The notes beneath the pieces are model-generated. The model worked only from the letters and a program-made list of their open reading frames with translations, did no database searches and had not been told where the DNA came from. A stretch of DNA of 64,000 bases, taken from the NCBI GenBank assembly GCA_018907035.1, contig JACCIC010000036.1:3611001-3675000 (forward strand), given 5' to 3'. Shown piece by piece: positions 1 to 11,049 of this stretch (position 1 is the first letter of the stretch; every line of letters begins with the position of its first letter). This DNA is from Sycobia sp. Sy_11. Lineage: Eukaryota > Arthropoda > Insecta > Hymenoptera > Epichrysomallidae. The position numbers and the translations under genes are program-made.

Positions 1-581
1 AATTCCGAGAACTTTTTAAAATTTGAGGTATAATTTCTATGCCATAATTGTGCATCACCTCGCAATAGTTCCGGGAATCCATTCAAAATTTGCTGTTCGG
101 ATAAATTATATGCTCTTTTCAACTCATGGATCCTTTCGAGGAAAGAGTGAAGGTTTTTGCCATCAAAGTGACAATTCCACTTTCTCATTTGGTCCATCAC
201 TTTGGCGTTTTCTTGTGCAGCCGACGGTTGCTGCACGTATACAGTAGCAGGCGGAGTGCTAAAAGGTGTGTTTGCAGCTGGGTGTTCCACGACTGGACTG
301 GACGTTGATGCAACTGCTTGTTGGTTTAATAGTTGCATACGTAATTGACGAAATTCTTCCTCAATTTCTTCAAGATCTTGAGTGCGATTTACATCTTCGT
401 TGAAGTCTTTTTCATCTTCTGGTTTGTCGAAAAAGAGCTCCGGGTGAGCCCGTATATATGAAATTAAATTTTGTCGCAAATACGCTTTTGTACCTTCTAT
501 AGGTAAATTGTTTTTAGCGAGTTCTCTTTCGATTTGCTCTTTCGTTAGTTTATAGATCCAGCTTACGCGTGGTTTTGCCAT
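1..581 (-). CDS. gag: Gag protein, N-terminal part, cut by the window edge
   Basis: An open frame of 193 codons starts at an ATG at 581-579 and runs to the window edge without a stop. It begins MAKPRVSWIYKLTKEQIERE, and the first 50 residues look like a SAP-type helix-turn-helix. An acidic linker (around residues 55-80) and a Ser/Thr/Pro-rich linker follow. From about residue 130 there is a capsid-type segment with the tryptophan and leucine spacing of retrotransposon gag, ending near GDAQLWHRNY. Gag packages the element RNA into cytoplasmic virus-like particles. The start lies about 315 bases after the primer-binding site, as expected. No stop or frameshift is seen in the visible part, so this copy may be fairly young. 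The family assignment rests on domain style only. Confidence 0.8.
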   Translation of the reverse strand, partial: MAKPRVSWIYKLTKEQIERELAKNNLPIEGTKAYLRQNLISYIRAHPELFFDKPEDEKDFNEDVNRTQDLEEIEEEFRQLRMQLLNQQAVASTSSPVVEHPAANTPFSTPPATVYVQQPSAAQENAKVMDQMRKWNCHFDGKNLHSFLERIHELKRAYNLSEQQILNGFPELLRGDAQLWHRNYTSNFKKFSE

Positions 582-896
582 TTTAGCACGATTTGAAATT
601 TATATATATATAAAAAAAATATACTGTGTAATATTTTAAATTTTAAGTCTTTCTGAGATGGAGAAAATAATTTCTTTTTATTTTATTTATAAGAAAACTA
701 TTATCTTAGTTTTCGATTTTCAAAACGATAAAATTTTAAATAAATTTCGATTTTTATTACTTCGTGCTTTTCACACAAATCGAAAAAATACGTTTTTTTT
801 ATAAACTATTAAAAAATTTCCGCTTAAAGAAATTATTCTGTAATTTCAGAAATAATAAACTTTATTCCAATATAAATTTTTTTCGGATTTATACTA

Positions 897-914
897 GTCC
901 CTGTTCGGGCGCCA
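897..914 (-). other. Primer-binding site, lysine tRNA (UUU type)
   Basis: The minus strand reads TGGCGCCCGAACAGGGAC directly next to the LTR end. This is an 18-base complement of the 3' end of the lysine tRNA with UUU anticodon (the Lys3 type used by lentiviruses), including its CCA tail. It primes minus-strand DNA synthesis. Its contact with the terminal ACA of the LTR fixes the LTR edge at 915. Confidence 0.9.
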
Positions 915-2483
915 TGTAACGTTCCTATCCCCCTCGGGATAGCCTACGCGGTATTTTCTCAGGGTAGTTTGAGAGGGGAGGAAGTTTTTCAGGATCGGAC
1001 GGCGGTTTCAGGAAAATAATATTACACGAACACAGTATATAATTTTTTATAACAAACAATATAAATTTATTTATGAAAAGTTAGACCAATTCCTCTATTT
1101 ACAGGATTCTGCAACAAATAAATATAAACACAAAAAATAATTAATAATGGTAAACTATAGCTAGATCTATATATTTATTTGTATAAATTTTGCGCTATTT
1201 TCCGCAATGCCTCTAATATTCGGCGCTGGTTACCGCACGAATACCCGGTGTTATTTTCCACGCGGGGATTTAATGAACCGAGACAAGTAGATTTTAAGGA
1301 ATAAAAGAATAAGGAAAACTTAACTCCGCTGGTCTTTTGAGGAGCGCCTCGCAACCAGGATCAAGAGTTAAGGGGAGAATTTCTAGTCAGGATAAGTAAA
1401 CTGCTGGTCTTTTGAGGAGCGCCTCGCAACCAGGATCAAGAGTTAAGGGGAGAATTTCTAGTCAGGATAAGTAAACTGCTGGTCTTTTGAGGAGCGCCTC
1501 GCAACCAGGATCACGTTTACTTCGGAAAGGTAAATTATTAACCGTCTGTCTTTTGAGGAGCGCCTCGCAACAGAGATCAAGTTAATAATTTCGGAGAGGA
1601 TTTTTACAAGTCAGGATTAATTTGAGCTCTGGAAAGGTTTTAGCTCCGGGAGGAGTTCGTGTGAAATAACTTCGGGGCAGTTGGTTCACCGGACGAACTG
1701 CCGATTTTGCCTTTTGCAGGCCCTTTTATAATAAAATAATCGGATAATTCCGTCGCCGCTCGTTTAATTTCGGACGAGGCGCCGAATTATAATAATTATA
1801 ATAATAATTATAATAATAACAATAATAATCAATAATAATTATAATACTCAATAATAATTATAACAATTATTATTTTATATTTCGTTATTATTAGCAGCCG
1901 GTGTGCTGCGCACAGTAATAATATACATGTACACAAGTTAAAATATTTATATACATATATTTATACATCATGCGTACATTAAATCGTTTGTTTTAGTTAA
2001 TTTAATTAAATACAGCGGGTGCATTCGTTTTCGGACACCCGTTGTATATGCTGGTATTAGCGCGTTCGCTACATTCGTTGCGGCTCAGGCTGCTTAGTGA
2101 GAGCGTACAGTAGTGTGCGTGCGGCACGTATTAGAGGGGATAGCGGCCGCCGGTCTAATACATTGAACGCGCTCTCTCTTGCCGCGCGCAGTGTATCCCC
2201 TCTACGGTATACGCTGTACTAAACTTAGTGGTAGAGAGAGAGACTAGATATCGCGTTCTCTCTCTACTCGTTCGAGTTTCGGCAGTTGCGACGGCTACCT
2301 TCTCCAGTAGTCGTCGCGACCTTTGCCCGGTTTTCGGTGTTTACGCGAGTATTAATTTTCTAATTGTAGAAATAATATATTTAATATATTATTTCTAATG
2401 ATATTCGTAATTATTTCTTTTGGTGTTTATACATCTAAGTCCGTGTATGTATGTAAAATACATCCACTAAATTAGATGTAACA
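915..2483 (-). repeat. 5' long terminal repeat, 1569 bp
   Basis: On the minus strand the LTR starts TGTTACA (2483-2477) and ends GTTACA (920-915), the usual TG...CA ends, followed at once by the primer site. It carries a run of AAT/ATT repeats (1790-1880), a GA-rich block (2230-2265) and the hairpin array at 1319-1702. A shorter diverged relative lies at 15670-16531 plus 23156-23690. I could not place the TATA box or polyadenylation site with confidence. Confidence 0.75.
1319..1702 (-). repeat. Array of conserved hairpins inside the LTR
   Basis: Four copies of a unit with the core GAGGAGCGCCTC occur with spacings of 75, 75 and 66 bases. Each folds as an inner stem GAGG/CCTC around the loop AGCG and a middle stem CTGGT/ACCAG, which is CTGT/ACAG in the fourth copy. 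Three copies have a perfect outer stem: CTTAACTC 1319-1326 with GAGTTAAG 1365-1372; AAGTAAAC 1469-1476 with GTTTACTT 1515-1522; and an 11-base stem 1532-1542 with 1581-1591. The second unit (about 1394-1447) lacks a matching outer stem, consistent with a 75-bp tandem duplication. A fifth hairpin pairs GGCAGTT 1676-1682 with AACTGCC 1696-1702. The relative at 16003-16201 keeps the same layout. Confidence 0.8.
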
Positions 2484-4438
2484 CCATCATAAGTATTTTA
2501 ATTTTAACATGTAAAATAAATTCTTTGTTCGGAATGAATTTGCGCGGCCATGTTTTTGGCCGTCGCACGTTGTTTAGAGATAATAACAAATGAATAACAA
2601 TTACTAGGATGATTTTCTATTTCATTACCCATTTTCTAATAATTTTTATGCTATTTAAATGGACAGATCAATTACGCCATTACATTACACTATTACAACT
2701 ACATTGTAATGGCGTCTAATAAAGTGCGCACATTCGGGAAACTGTAACACCATAGATATGTTGCGTAGTGCACTCTCGTCGGATTAGGAGCTGTATTTTT
2801 CATTCGAATAATTTGTTAGAAAACGTTTTATTAATATATTATTTGACAGAATCCGAGGCAAACTTATATAATTTTCAAAACATAAATGCTTCGCTGCGAA
2901 AGGTATTGTAACATAATAAGAATATCTAAGTATCTTTAGTTGCTCAAATTTCAAGCTGTGCTTTTTTTTATCTAAAAATTATATAGAATTTTTTAAAATG
3001 GGAATGAAAAAAGAGTGTCCAACATGTCCCACATTCCCCTATTGTGTTAGTCCTCTCATTCTGTTTTTCAGATAACTTTTATACTTATATTTTTTGGACC
3101 GCGACTTACTAATATCACAAAAATTGTAGATGGAAATTCAATATTTATTCCCAAATCCATGAAAACTCTATAAAAATCGTGGTTTTCGAATTTATTTTAG
3201 AAAATAAAAAAGTTGTAAAAAAATTAAAAGCAAAATTATAGAGCATATCGAAATACATATTTTTTTATTCTATGAATTTTTCCGGTACAAACTATATTTT
3301 TGTAGAAAACTTAAAAAGTTCCATTTCGTGATTCTTTGAACAATTTTATGTTTATACGAAATACAAATACAAATACCTTCCTATACATTACTCTCGAGAA
3401 ATGTTGATTGTAGAACATAAACGTATGGTATAATAAAATGTATTTTGATAAGATATATAACTATTGACTGAAACATTTTTTGTACTTTTAAGTACACTGA
3501 AACAAAATTTGATAATTGTAGAGATATATATTTCTTCAAATCCAAAGAATGAAATATTTCTTTAATATAAATAACTGTTTTTCATTATAAAAAGATATCT
3601 TTAAATGCATTAACTAATTTAGTTCATACGAAATTGTTTTAATCAAATAAAGACATTAGTTGTCCAATAAAAAATTATTTCAATTCACTAAATGAAATTC
3701 TAAACCATTTGTTTAATTAAAAAAGCATGTATGCAAATGAACAAAATTTTAAATTAAGAAAAAGTATCCATAGAAACTAAATCTAACACAGCCAATTAAT
3801 GTATTTTTTAATTGAAAATTATAAAAATAAATAATATTTTTTCATCTGGTATTAATGCTATGATGTTAAGAATATGTCCTAAAAATGGTGCACTTTTCAC
3901 TAAAAAATTAATCTTTAGATAATCATAATCACCATTGTCAGCAATTGATCTGTGTTTAAGATTTGAATAGATGTAGAAAAATCAGGTATTGAACTTTTAT
4001 TAAATACAGTAAGTGGAATATTAAAATAAACATACATGAAATAATCTTTTCACGTGAACTTTATTTCAAACGAGGAAAGAAAAGACGTCTGTTAAAACGA
4101 AAGGAAAACACAAGACAAACTACAGTACTCGAAATTGAAAACTCTACAAGCCTTTGTGAGAAACTTAAAAGCTCTAAAAACTATTAGGCATCTAAACAAT
4201 AAACTCATAAATCATTTGCCACGCAAAGCAGCAAATACACAAATCGTAATAAGAACCAGTGAACAGATACGTTTACATCTCTTTACGATACGGTCCAATA
4301 TTTAGTTTCAAATATTTTTTGCTTTATTATTTATAGAAGGCTAAAATAATCTAACATCAGGTAATTTAAAAAAAAAAATTATTTACAAAAATTATTTAAT
4401 TGATTTTCATATTTTTGGAACATATATGTATATAATTG
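2484..4438. other. AT-rich intergenic DNA, no gene seen
   Basis: No credible coding frame. There is one perfect 11-base inverted repeat (ACGCCATTACA with TGTAATGGCGT) around 2674-2715. From about 3060 to 4030 the sequence resembles, patchily and by eye, other AT-rich stretches at 26680-27050 and 57780-59500, so it may be an old dispersed repeat. Confidence 0.5.
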
Positions 4439-6508
4439 TTAATTATCGTTATTATATATAGTTTGAAAGTATTCCACTATTGTTTTAGATCGGATTCTCG
4501 GCTGCCGTGCTTCCCAACTTCTTGGCCGCTGTCGCGGTACATTGGGAGATGGCCGCCTCACGGCTGTCGCGTAACTCTGCGGTCTCTCCGGTTTGGCTAT
4601 CGTCATCGGTCTCGGCGTCTGGGTCTCTACTGGTCCCTGTATGGCCGCTATCTCTCTGACCTTTGCTTTAGCTCTCTTGGTCTTTCTTCGAGTCTCCTTA
4701 CTATATCCCTCGCTATCAGACGACTCAGTTCTTCGGCCTCTATCGCTCTGCGTGATGGTCGCGACCTTCGTCGCCTTGGCCTTAGCTACGGCGGGAGCAG
4801 CACTGCGAAGTCTCATCTTTTCCTTTGCCGGTGGTGCGCTCCACCGGTTTTGGAGCTCCATGGTTCGCTCCATCTCGAGGCCATAACGTGTTATTTCGGT
4901 AAAGTTCGTGAACGTCTTACCCACCATGTAGACCTGGTACTCTGGTCATAGGTTGTTCGCAGCGACCATCACCTGCTCGCTCAACGGCGGCGGTCTCTGG
5001 AAGTACGAGACAATCTGTGTGAACTTGGCGACGAAAGTGGCGACGGTCTCGCTACGGTCCTGGGTCCTCGAATAATGTTCCCTTCGAAGGTCGTTCTCGC
5101 CCAGCTGGTTGATGAACCTAAGCCTGAACGCCTCTTCAAAGGCCGCCCAGATACTGGTCTCCGCCCGTATGGGTCGATACTACTGTTTAGCATCTCCCTT
5201 CAGGGTACTGGGGATCGCCCTGATTAATTCGCTCTCCGTCAAACGAGCTGAGTATCGACACTCTTCGAGGTCCGCGAAGTATTCTTCCGGATACTCCTGG
5301 TCGGTCCCCGAGAACTTGATACCCCAGTCCTTTAAGATCCTGGCTGGCGAGTGCTGTCCATAACCCCGGCTGCTCCCGTGTAGACACGCACACGAGGACG
5401 AGATTGGCCTCACCGAATCCCGTTCCAAGCTAGTGTTGCGGACGGGAGGTGGCGGCGGACAACAGTCCCGGCCAGTATTTCCGGTCCGTTTGGTCGGCAG
5501 GCGTTCTCGCGTAACGGTCGGTCCATATCCTGCTTTGCTGGTCCCAAGTCTGGGAGTCGGTGCACGCGTGGCTTCGGACCGATCGCATCCTCCGTGCTGA
5601 CTGTCCTCGTCAGACGCCAAGTTTACGTCGTCATCGACCTCTTCCCTGATGCGAGAGCCAGATACGTTGCGGGCGATGCTCCTACCATTGCCGATCACTC
5701 GTTGGTTCGGTTGCGTCTGGGGTGGAACGCTAAGGCGCCAACACTGTTGGTCGAACTGCGTCAGGATTGAGCGACGGTCGATCTTGTCCTGTAGCCGCAG
5801 CCGCTTTTCTTCATTGCGCTCCATAGCCATCTGGAGTATATGGTCCATTTGTAAATTCGCCACACGTTTTTGGTCTTTCAGACGGCGCAACGACACCAAC
5901 TGGTCTGCCAGGATGACCGTCGAAACAACCCCCAGGTGGATCGTAACCAGCTGGGAGGTTGACGTTAGTATGGTATTTTCCGCCGTGGTATACTCTGACG
6001 TAGTGGTGACGCATGTCGTCGCTGTGACTGTCACAGCCCTACCGGGAATCTGCGCGGTCGTATGCGGCGAAGTCCGCAGACTCTCGAATGTGTTCACCCC
6101 CACCGTCGTCGGCGGGGTTGTTCGTCCTGGAATCTCCAGCTCGTCCAGGGTGGTCATCGGGCGTCTACGCCCACATCCGGTCCATCTACGGCGCTTATCG
6201 ACGAGAGAGTCATCCACGACTCCGATCTGGTCAACCCCGCGCGTAGGCGACGAGTCCCGATCTTCCTCGTCCTCCGTTGTCCAGGATATCTCCAGGGATG
6301 GGTCTTGGGTACGGAGCTCGGCCCTCAGAAGGCGTCTCCGTAGTGTGCGACAATCGCCATGCGCACTTGCATCTAGCGAACTTAAAATAGCCTTCAGCTG
6401 GTCCTGGTCCAGACGGCGAATCCGACCGTACATAGCCCAGGCCCCATCGTACTGCTCCATAATCAACTCCAAAGACGCGTTGTTCGTGTCGCTCTTCACG
6501 GACGCCAT
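4439..6508 (-). pseudogene. gag: Gypsy-type gag remnant
   Basis: A long minus-strand frame runs from 6652 to 5180. I prefer the ATG at 6508 (MASVKSDTNN...) because 6652 would leave almost no leader after the candidate primer site. Residues after this start include a SAP-like segment (LDQDQLKAILSSLDAS), a Thr/Pro-rich middle and the capsid-like block WGIKFSGTDQEYPEEYFADL. A stop near 5180 interrupts the capsid. It resumes with AAFEEAFRLRFINQLGENDL, another stop lies near 4950, and the basic Arg/Lys-rich tail runs 4927-4439. Protease, RT and integrase are absent. This is a decayed gag with the downstream element lost, and no zinc knuckle was found. Confidence 0.75.
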
Positions 6509-6660
6509 GCTCACTTCTAGAGATTCTGCCTTGTCTATTCGCTCCTGTGTACGAATGCCCTGTTCGAAACGCGATCTGTTTTGCCGTCCGGAATCGTCAA
6601 ACGGAGGCGGGATAGCGGACGAAAAACGGGGGTGCACGTGTAGGGGAGGCAAACGGGTAT

Positions 6661-6679
6661 GGGACCGAATCGCGTGCCA
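6661..6679 (-). other. Candidate primer-binding site
   Basis: The minus strand reads TGGCACGCGATTCGGTCCC just upstream of the 4439-6508 gag. It begins with the required TGG and resembles a tRNA 3' end with a T-arm-like stretch. An LTR-like end (TTCAACA on the minus strand at 6692-6686) lies 6 bases away. I cannot name the tRNA. Confidence 0.4.
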
Positions 6680-6685
6680 GCGGGA

Positions 6686-7440
6686 TGTTGAAACAACAAT
6701 TTATTCAAATCATATATATTTTATCAATTTCCAATGAATCTGGCGATTACCTAACTCTTTAGTATCTAGAAGGGATAGAATGAGAGAGAAAAGCAAATTC
6801 GACGAGCAAAGTTTCAACTATCGGCTTTGCAATACCGTCGATGCTATCTCGTCTAGGTATTCCGATCTCTTCTGTACTGTGATCCAGTCTTCTTGCAAAA
6901 ATTCCACCCGATTGTAGATTTTCAGATTTAATTCTGGTTTATCTTCCTGAAAAGAAAAAGCCACGCGAGATGGCTGGCAAGCGATCGGAATTATCCAATG
7001 GGCATGAGCAAAGATATAAATATATATAGATTTATAATAATATGTGACAATCATCGGGTCAAATCCATCAATGGTGATTTCTCTTATAACATATAATGAA
7101 ATCAATAAATGCACCTCAGATCGACAATTAAATTTAGGGCTACCAGGCCCCAGGCTCATCTCCCGATTGGCACACACCCTTGAGGGTCGGGTGAACTTTA
7201 CAGGTTCTATTGAAAGATATCAGGTCCTCGGACTACCAATGCCGTAACCCTTTCGAAGCGATTTCCGATTTCTCTATCGAAATCTCAGCGCTCTAGCGCA
7301 CGTAACGGGCGACATGCGTAATACTGTTCACTGTCTATCGAGTTACGATGTACGTTCCCTCATCAATTTGTCGCGTAATGTCCGTAAATCTCCCTTGAAT
7401 TCGAAAAAAAAAGAATTTTTTCGGTTTGTCAGCTACCAGA
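6686..7440 (-). repeat. Probable LTR region of the gag element, outer end not found
   Basis: If the primer site at 6661-6679 is right, the LTR begins (plus strand) TGTTGAAACAAC at 6686. The matching outer end was not found. The composition stays mixed to about 7400 and then becomes AT-rich. The limit given is a composition guess. No coding frame is convincing here. Confidence 0.35.
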
Positions 7441-8575
7441 AATTATAAATGCGTCCCCCATAATTGAAAAATTGATAACTAATCAAGAAAATTTATGGGT
7501 GCTCCGTATTTAATAATTAAATTATTAAATTTTGAATCTTTGAAAATGCTTGTTATGGTATCACTCTAATGTCTAGTTAATATTTTAGACATGGGATATC
7601 CATAATTCAAAAAGAAAAATTCGAGCGTAATATCATTTGCAAAAGTAAATTCAGTTACAATTAAAAATATGCCACTTAAATAGCTACAACAATACCATTG
7701 AAGAACATCCAACAATATTGGAATCTATTTGAGAAAATTTCTCAAGTGTCAAAAACTATTCATTGTTATTATTATAGATTTTTGTTTTTTTGTCAATTTT
7801 TTTGTAAAAATTTTTTTTTCACTATACTATTAAATTTTATGTTTAGTTGAATAAATGATTTGCATAATTTATTAGTCTTAATACAATCTGTATTTAATCC
7901 TCTTGCAAGCATGAGTATAAACTAGTTCAGCATTTATGCGATTAGAAATAAAGAACTTTCATAATTATAATGTGCATACAAGTAATTTCACGTTATATAT
8001 AATCTCTTTTGCTCTCTTCTATAATATATCCTATTTTATATATATCTCTTTGCAATTACATTTACGAAATGTAAATACATCATAGAGATTGATATTTATA
8101 TATAATACGATAATGTTTGTCATTTACATAAACTTAAAAATTTCTAGTAAAAAAATAATAAGGAAGAAGATTAATCTGTTGAATAATTCCCATATAATTA
8201 TGCACTTAGTCGGTCAATAGATAAATAAAATCCAGACCATAATTGATACGAGTATTTAAATAAACTTTCTAAGGAGATGTGAAACATAATGATAGACAAT
8301 ATAAAATAAATTTCTTGTATTGACACAATATGTCAATCAAGTATTTATAAAGACTTTTATTCGTTTAATAAAACAAATTAGATTATATATTCATTAATGC
8401 TTTCACGAATTGAAAATAAATGCTATATTTACTCTGTGTTAATACATACTACGTCGTACTATACATAAACTAAACTGAAATAGCATTAAGCAGAGCATCA
8501 GAAGCATGGTTATACTTTATTATTTATTAACTATAACGATCGGCAGGTTATTAACTGTGCAAAAAAAAGAAAATG
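7441..8575. other. AT-rich intergenic DNA, nothing recognised
   Basis: Low-complexity AT-rich sequence without convincing open frames, RNA genes or clear repeats. Confidence 0.5.
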
Positions 8576-8577
8576 TA

Positions 8578-9862
8578 TCAGGTATGTGAATAGTCTTTCC
8601 CGTTTTTTTTCAAATTTTGAGCCTTTATTGTGAAAAAATGGTTACAAATGAATTATTGAAAGTATTGGCCATCGCTAGCTACAACTTTTTCCCATCTTTC
8701 CGGCAACATACGAATCCCGTTGCGAAAAAAATCGACCGGTTTGGCCTCTATCCAGTCATCCACCCATTTTTTGGCTTCCTCGTAGGAGTGGAAGTACTGG
8801 TCAGCCAGGCCATGCGTCATCGATCTGAAGAGATGGTAATCAGACGGAGCAACGTCTGGACTATACGGCGGATGGGGTAGGACTTCCCATTTGAGCGTTT
8901 CTAAGTATGTTTTCACCGGCGGTGCAACATGTGGGCGAGCATTGTCATGTTGCAAAATAACTTTGTCGTGCCTGTCGGAGTATTGTGGCCGTTTTTCTCG
9001 CAGTGCGCGGCTCAAACGCATCAATTGTCGTCGATAGACCTCGCCTGTGATCCTTTCATTCGGTTTCAGAAGCTCATAGTAAACCACACCTAGCTGGTCC
9101 CACCATATACAGAGCATGAGCTTGGCGCCATGAATATTTGGCTTGGCCGTCGATGATGATGCATGGCCGGGTAGTCCACATGATTTTCTTCGCTTCGGAT
9201 TATCGTAACGTATCCACTTTTCATCGCCAGTCACGATACGATGCAGAAAACCCTTTCTTTTATGTCGCTGAAGCAGCTGTTCGCAAGTGAAAAAACACCG
9301 TTCGACGTTTCTCAGCTTCAGTTCGTACGGCACCCAATTTCCTTGCTTTTGGATCATTCCCATGGCTTTCAAACGCTTGGAAATGGTTGTTCGGTCAACT
9401 CCCAATGCTTCAGCAAGTTCTTCTTGCGTTTGACGAGAATCTTCATCAAGCAAAGTCGCCAATTCTCGATCTTCAAAGATTTGCGGCCGCCCGGAACGCT
9501 CCTTGTCTTCCACGTCGAAATCACCGCTTTTGAAGCGTCGAAACCATCCGCGAACACTTGAATCATCGACACAACCTTCTCCATAAGCCTCCTGAAGCAA
9601 TCGATGCGTCTCGGCAGCAGATTTCTTCAAATTGAACCAATAAAGTGAAACTTCCCGCAAATGACGTCGACTCGACTCAAATTTCGACATTTTCACGATA
9701 TCAAAAATTTATGATGCGAAAAAATTTTAACTAATGTGTTAGTATGGAATTATTGACATATGAATAAGCTTTAATTATGACATATGTAACCATTGAATAC
9801 TCGCACAGTATTGGTGGCGCCATCTCTTACAAAAAACGGGAAAGACTTATTCACACTCCTAA
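8578..9862 (-). mobile_element. Full-length mariner transposon, apparently intact
   Basis: 1285 bp flanked by the TA target duplication (8576-8577 and 9863-9864). The ends are imperfect terminal inverted repeats of about 27 bp: both share GTGAATA and GTCTTTCCCG, read inwards from each end. One uninterrupted transposase gene lies inside on the minus strand. A near-identical copy in opposite orientation is at 30309-31594. Size, TA target and architecture are those of mariner. Confidence 0.95.
8653..9690 (-). CDS. Mariner transposase, 345 aa, D,D34D
   Basis: Cut-and-paste DNA transposase that binds the terminal repeats and inserts at TA. I take the ATG at 9690 (MSKFESSRRHLREVSLYWF); a GTG two codons upstream is an unlikely start. 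The N-terminal HTH region includes SSVRGWFRRFKSGDFDVEDK, then the second HTH segment EELAEALGVDRTTISKRLK. The catalytic triad is complete: Asp in VTGDEKW, Asp in LQHDNARPH, and after exactly 34 residues Asp in VAPSDYHLF. The linker motif WVPYEL and the C-terminal LPERWEKVVASDGQYF are present. Its length matches Mos1 (345 aa). One oddity is Cys in KSCGLPG where the sister copy and mariners generally have Trp. No stop or frameshift. Confidence 0.95.
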   Translation of the reverse strand: MSKFESSRRHLREVSLYWFNLKKSAAETHRLLQEAYGEGCVDDSSVRGWFRRFKSGDFDVEDKERSGRPQIFEDRELATLLDEDSRQTQEELAEALGVDRTTISKRLKAMGMIQKQGNWVPYELKLRNVERCFFTCEQLLQRHKRKGFLHRIVTGDEKWIRYDNPKRRKSCGLPGHASSSTAKPNIHGAKLMLCIWWDQLGVVYYELLKPNERITGEVYRRQLMRLSRALREKRPQYSDRHDKVILQHDNARPHVAPPVKTYLETLKWEVLPHPPYSPDVAPSDYHLFRSMTHGLADQYFHSYEEAKKWVDDWIEAKPVDFFRNGIRMLPERWEKVVASDGQYFQ

Positions 9863-9864
9863 TA

Positions 9865-11049
9865 TTATGTTAATATACCACTTAAAATTGAATAATAATA
9901 ATATTAATATTAATAGTACTAATAAGTAAACGCACTATTTTTGATTTAAAAATATCTCAATTTATAATAATGCAGCTTATTCACATCTCCTTAACGCTAC
10001 GACAAAACATAATCAAAAATATACATATATAGGCCTGCGATATAGATTAGAACTTATATAATTGTTAGGGGGGGTGGAAAGAGAGAAAATAGAAAGAGGA
10101 GAAAAGAGAAGAAGAAAGGTTGCTGTTGATTGTAAAGATGTGCATCAACACTGATTGGAATACTTGCTATTATTAAGTTGCTGAGATATGAAATAATAAT
10201 GGTGTCAAAAACACAATTATTCATTTATATAAATCAAAATTTTTACCTTTGAATTTGCTTTTTTTTTGTAGTTTAACAAAAAAAAAACAATGAAGAGAAT
10301 TCCACTTCCTTAAGTAAATTGGTATAAATTAAAAATAATAAACCCTTGGTTTCACAGCAATGTCAATTCCTTATTGATATTTAATTTGAGCTTTCTTATT
10401 GACTTTTAATTGAACATCTCCTTTAAGATAATTATTTGTTTGTATTAACATCCCTGGCTTTAATTAGCATTTCTGTTTCCGATATTCGACTCTGTGAATA
10501 TATACTCCAATGTAAAATTTTCCTTGTTCTCTCACTTTGTATTAACGTCTCTAATACAGTTTCTTCTGGCATACCTCCTTTTATATACATCTGCCTTCAT
10601 CTCATTTTTAAAACAATGACGTCGCATAAATGTATATTCCTTGAAATAAGGAAAAAAAATAAGTTCTAAATAATAAGTTCAAGCATTATTTAACTTGTCC
10701 TGTAAAATTTATTGTGTAAATTATGTGTGGCATGCAATATAGTTTATAACTAATTTATAATTGCGTTCTGCCGATTTCCCTCAAACAAATCTACGATTAA
10801 TTCTACTCCAAAATTATATTCTCATCTCTTTTTTTTTATTTTTACGTCTAATTTTAAGCTTCCTATTAAATAATATTTTGAAGAAAAAAAAAGAAATTAT
10901 TTACTACTGGGAAACTGAATTTGCACCAGTAGAATAAATAAGAAGATGATTATGAATAAAAAGAAATTGTATAAAAATTCAACCCCTTTTTTCCAATGTA
11001 TCAGATCATAAAATTTTCGATAATGTACTTCAAATAAATTACTAATCGT
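9865..11049. other. AT-rich intergenic DNA with a purine-rich tract
   Basis: No gene seen. A purine-rich stretch (G/A runs) lies at about 10068-10118. The small open frames in this segment have no recognisable content. Confidence 0.5.

Larger units (their letters stand above)
1..2483 (-). mobile_element. 5' end of a Gypsy-like LTR retrotransposon
   Basis: Reading on the minus strand from 2483 leftwards, the order is LTR (2483-915), primer-binding site (914-897), untranslated leader (896-582) and the start of gag (581 to the window edge). This is the canonical 5' end of an LTR retrotransposon. The rest of the element lies outside the window, so neither the second LTR nor the target duplication can be seen. 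The SAP-like, capsid-like gag and the lysine-tRNA primer site fit Ty3/Gypsy. No pol is visible to settle the clade. Confidence 0.85.

Noticed and set aside
4436..4951. A 171-codon plus-strand frame rich in Ser, Leu and Arg
   Set aside because: Shadow of the basic gag tail on the minus strand.
5649..6737. A 362-codon plus-strand open frame opposite the Gypsy gag
   Set aside because: It is the complement of the gag frame and has no recognisable domain. GC-rich gag DNA leaves the other strand open by chance.
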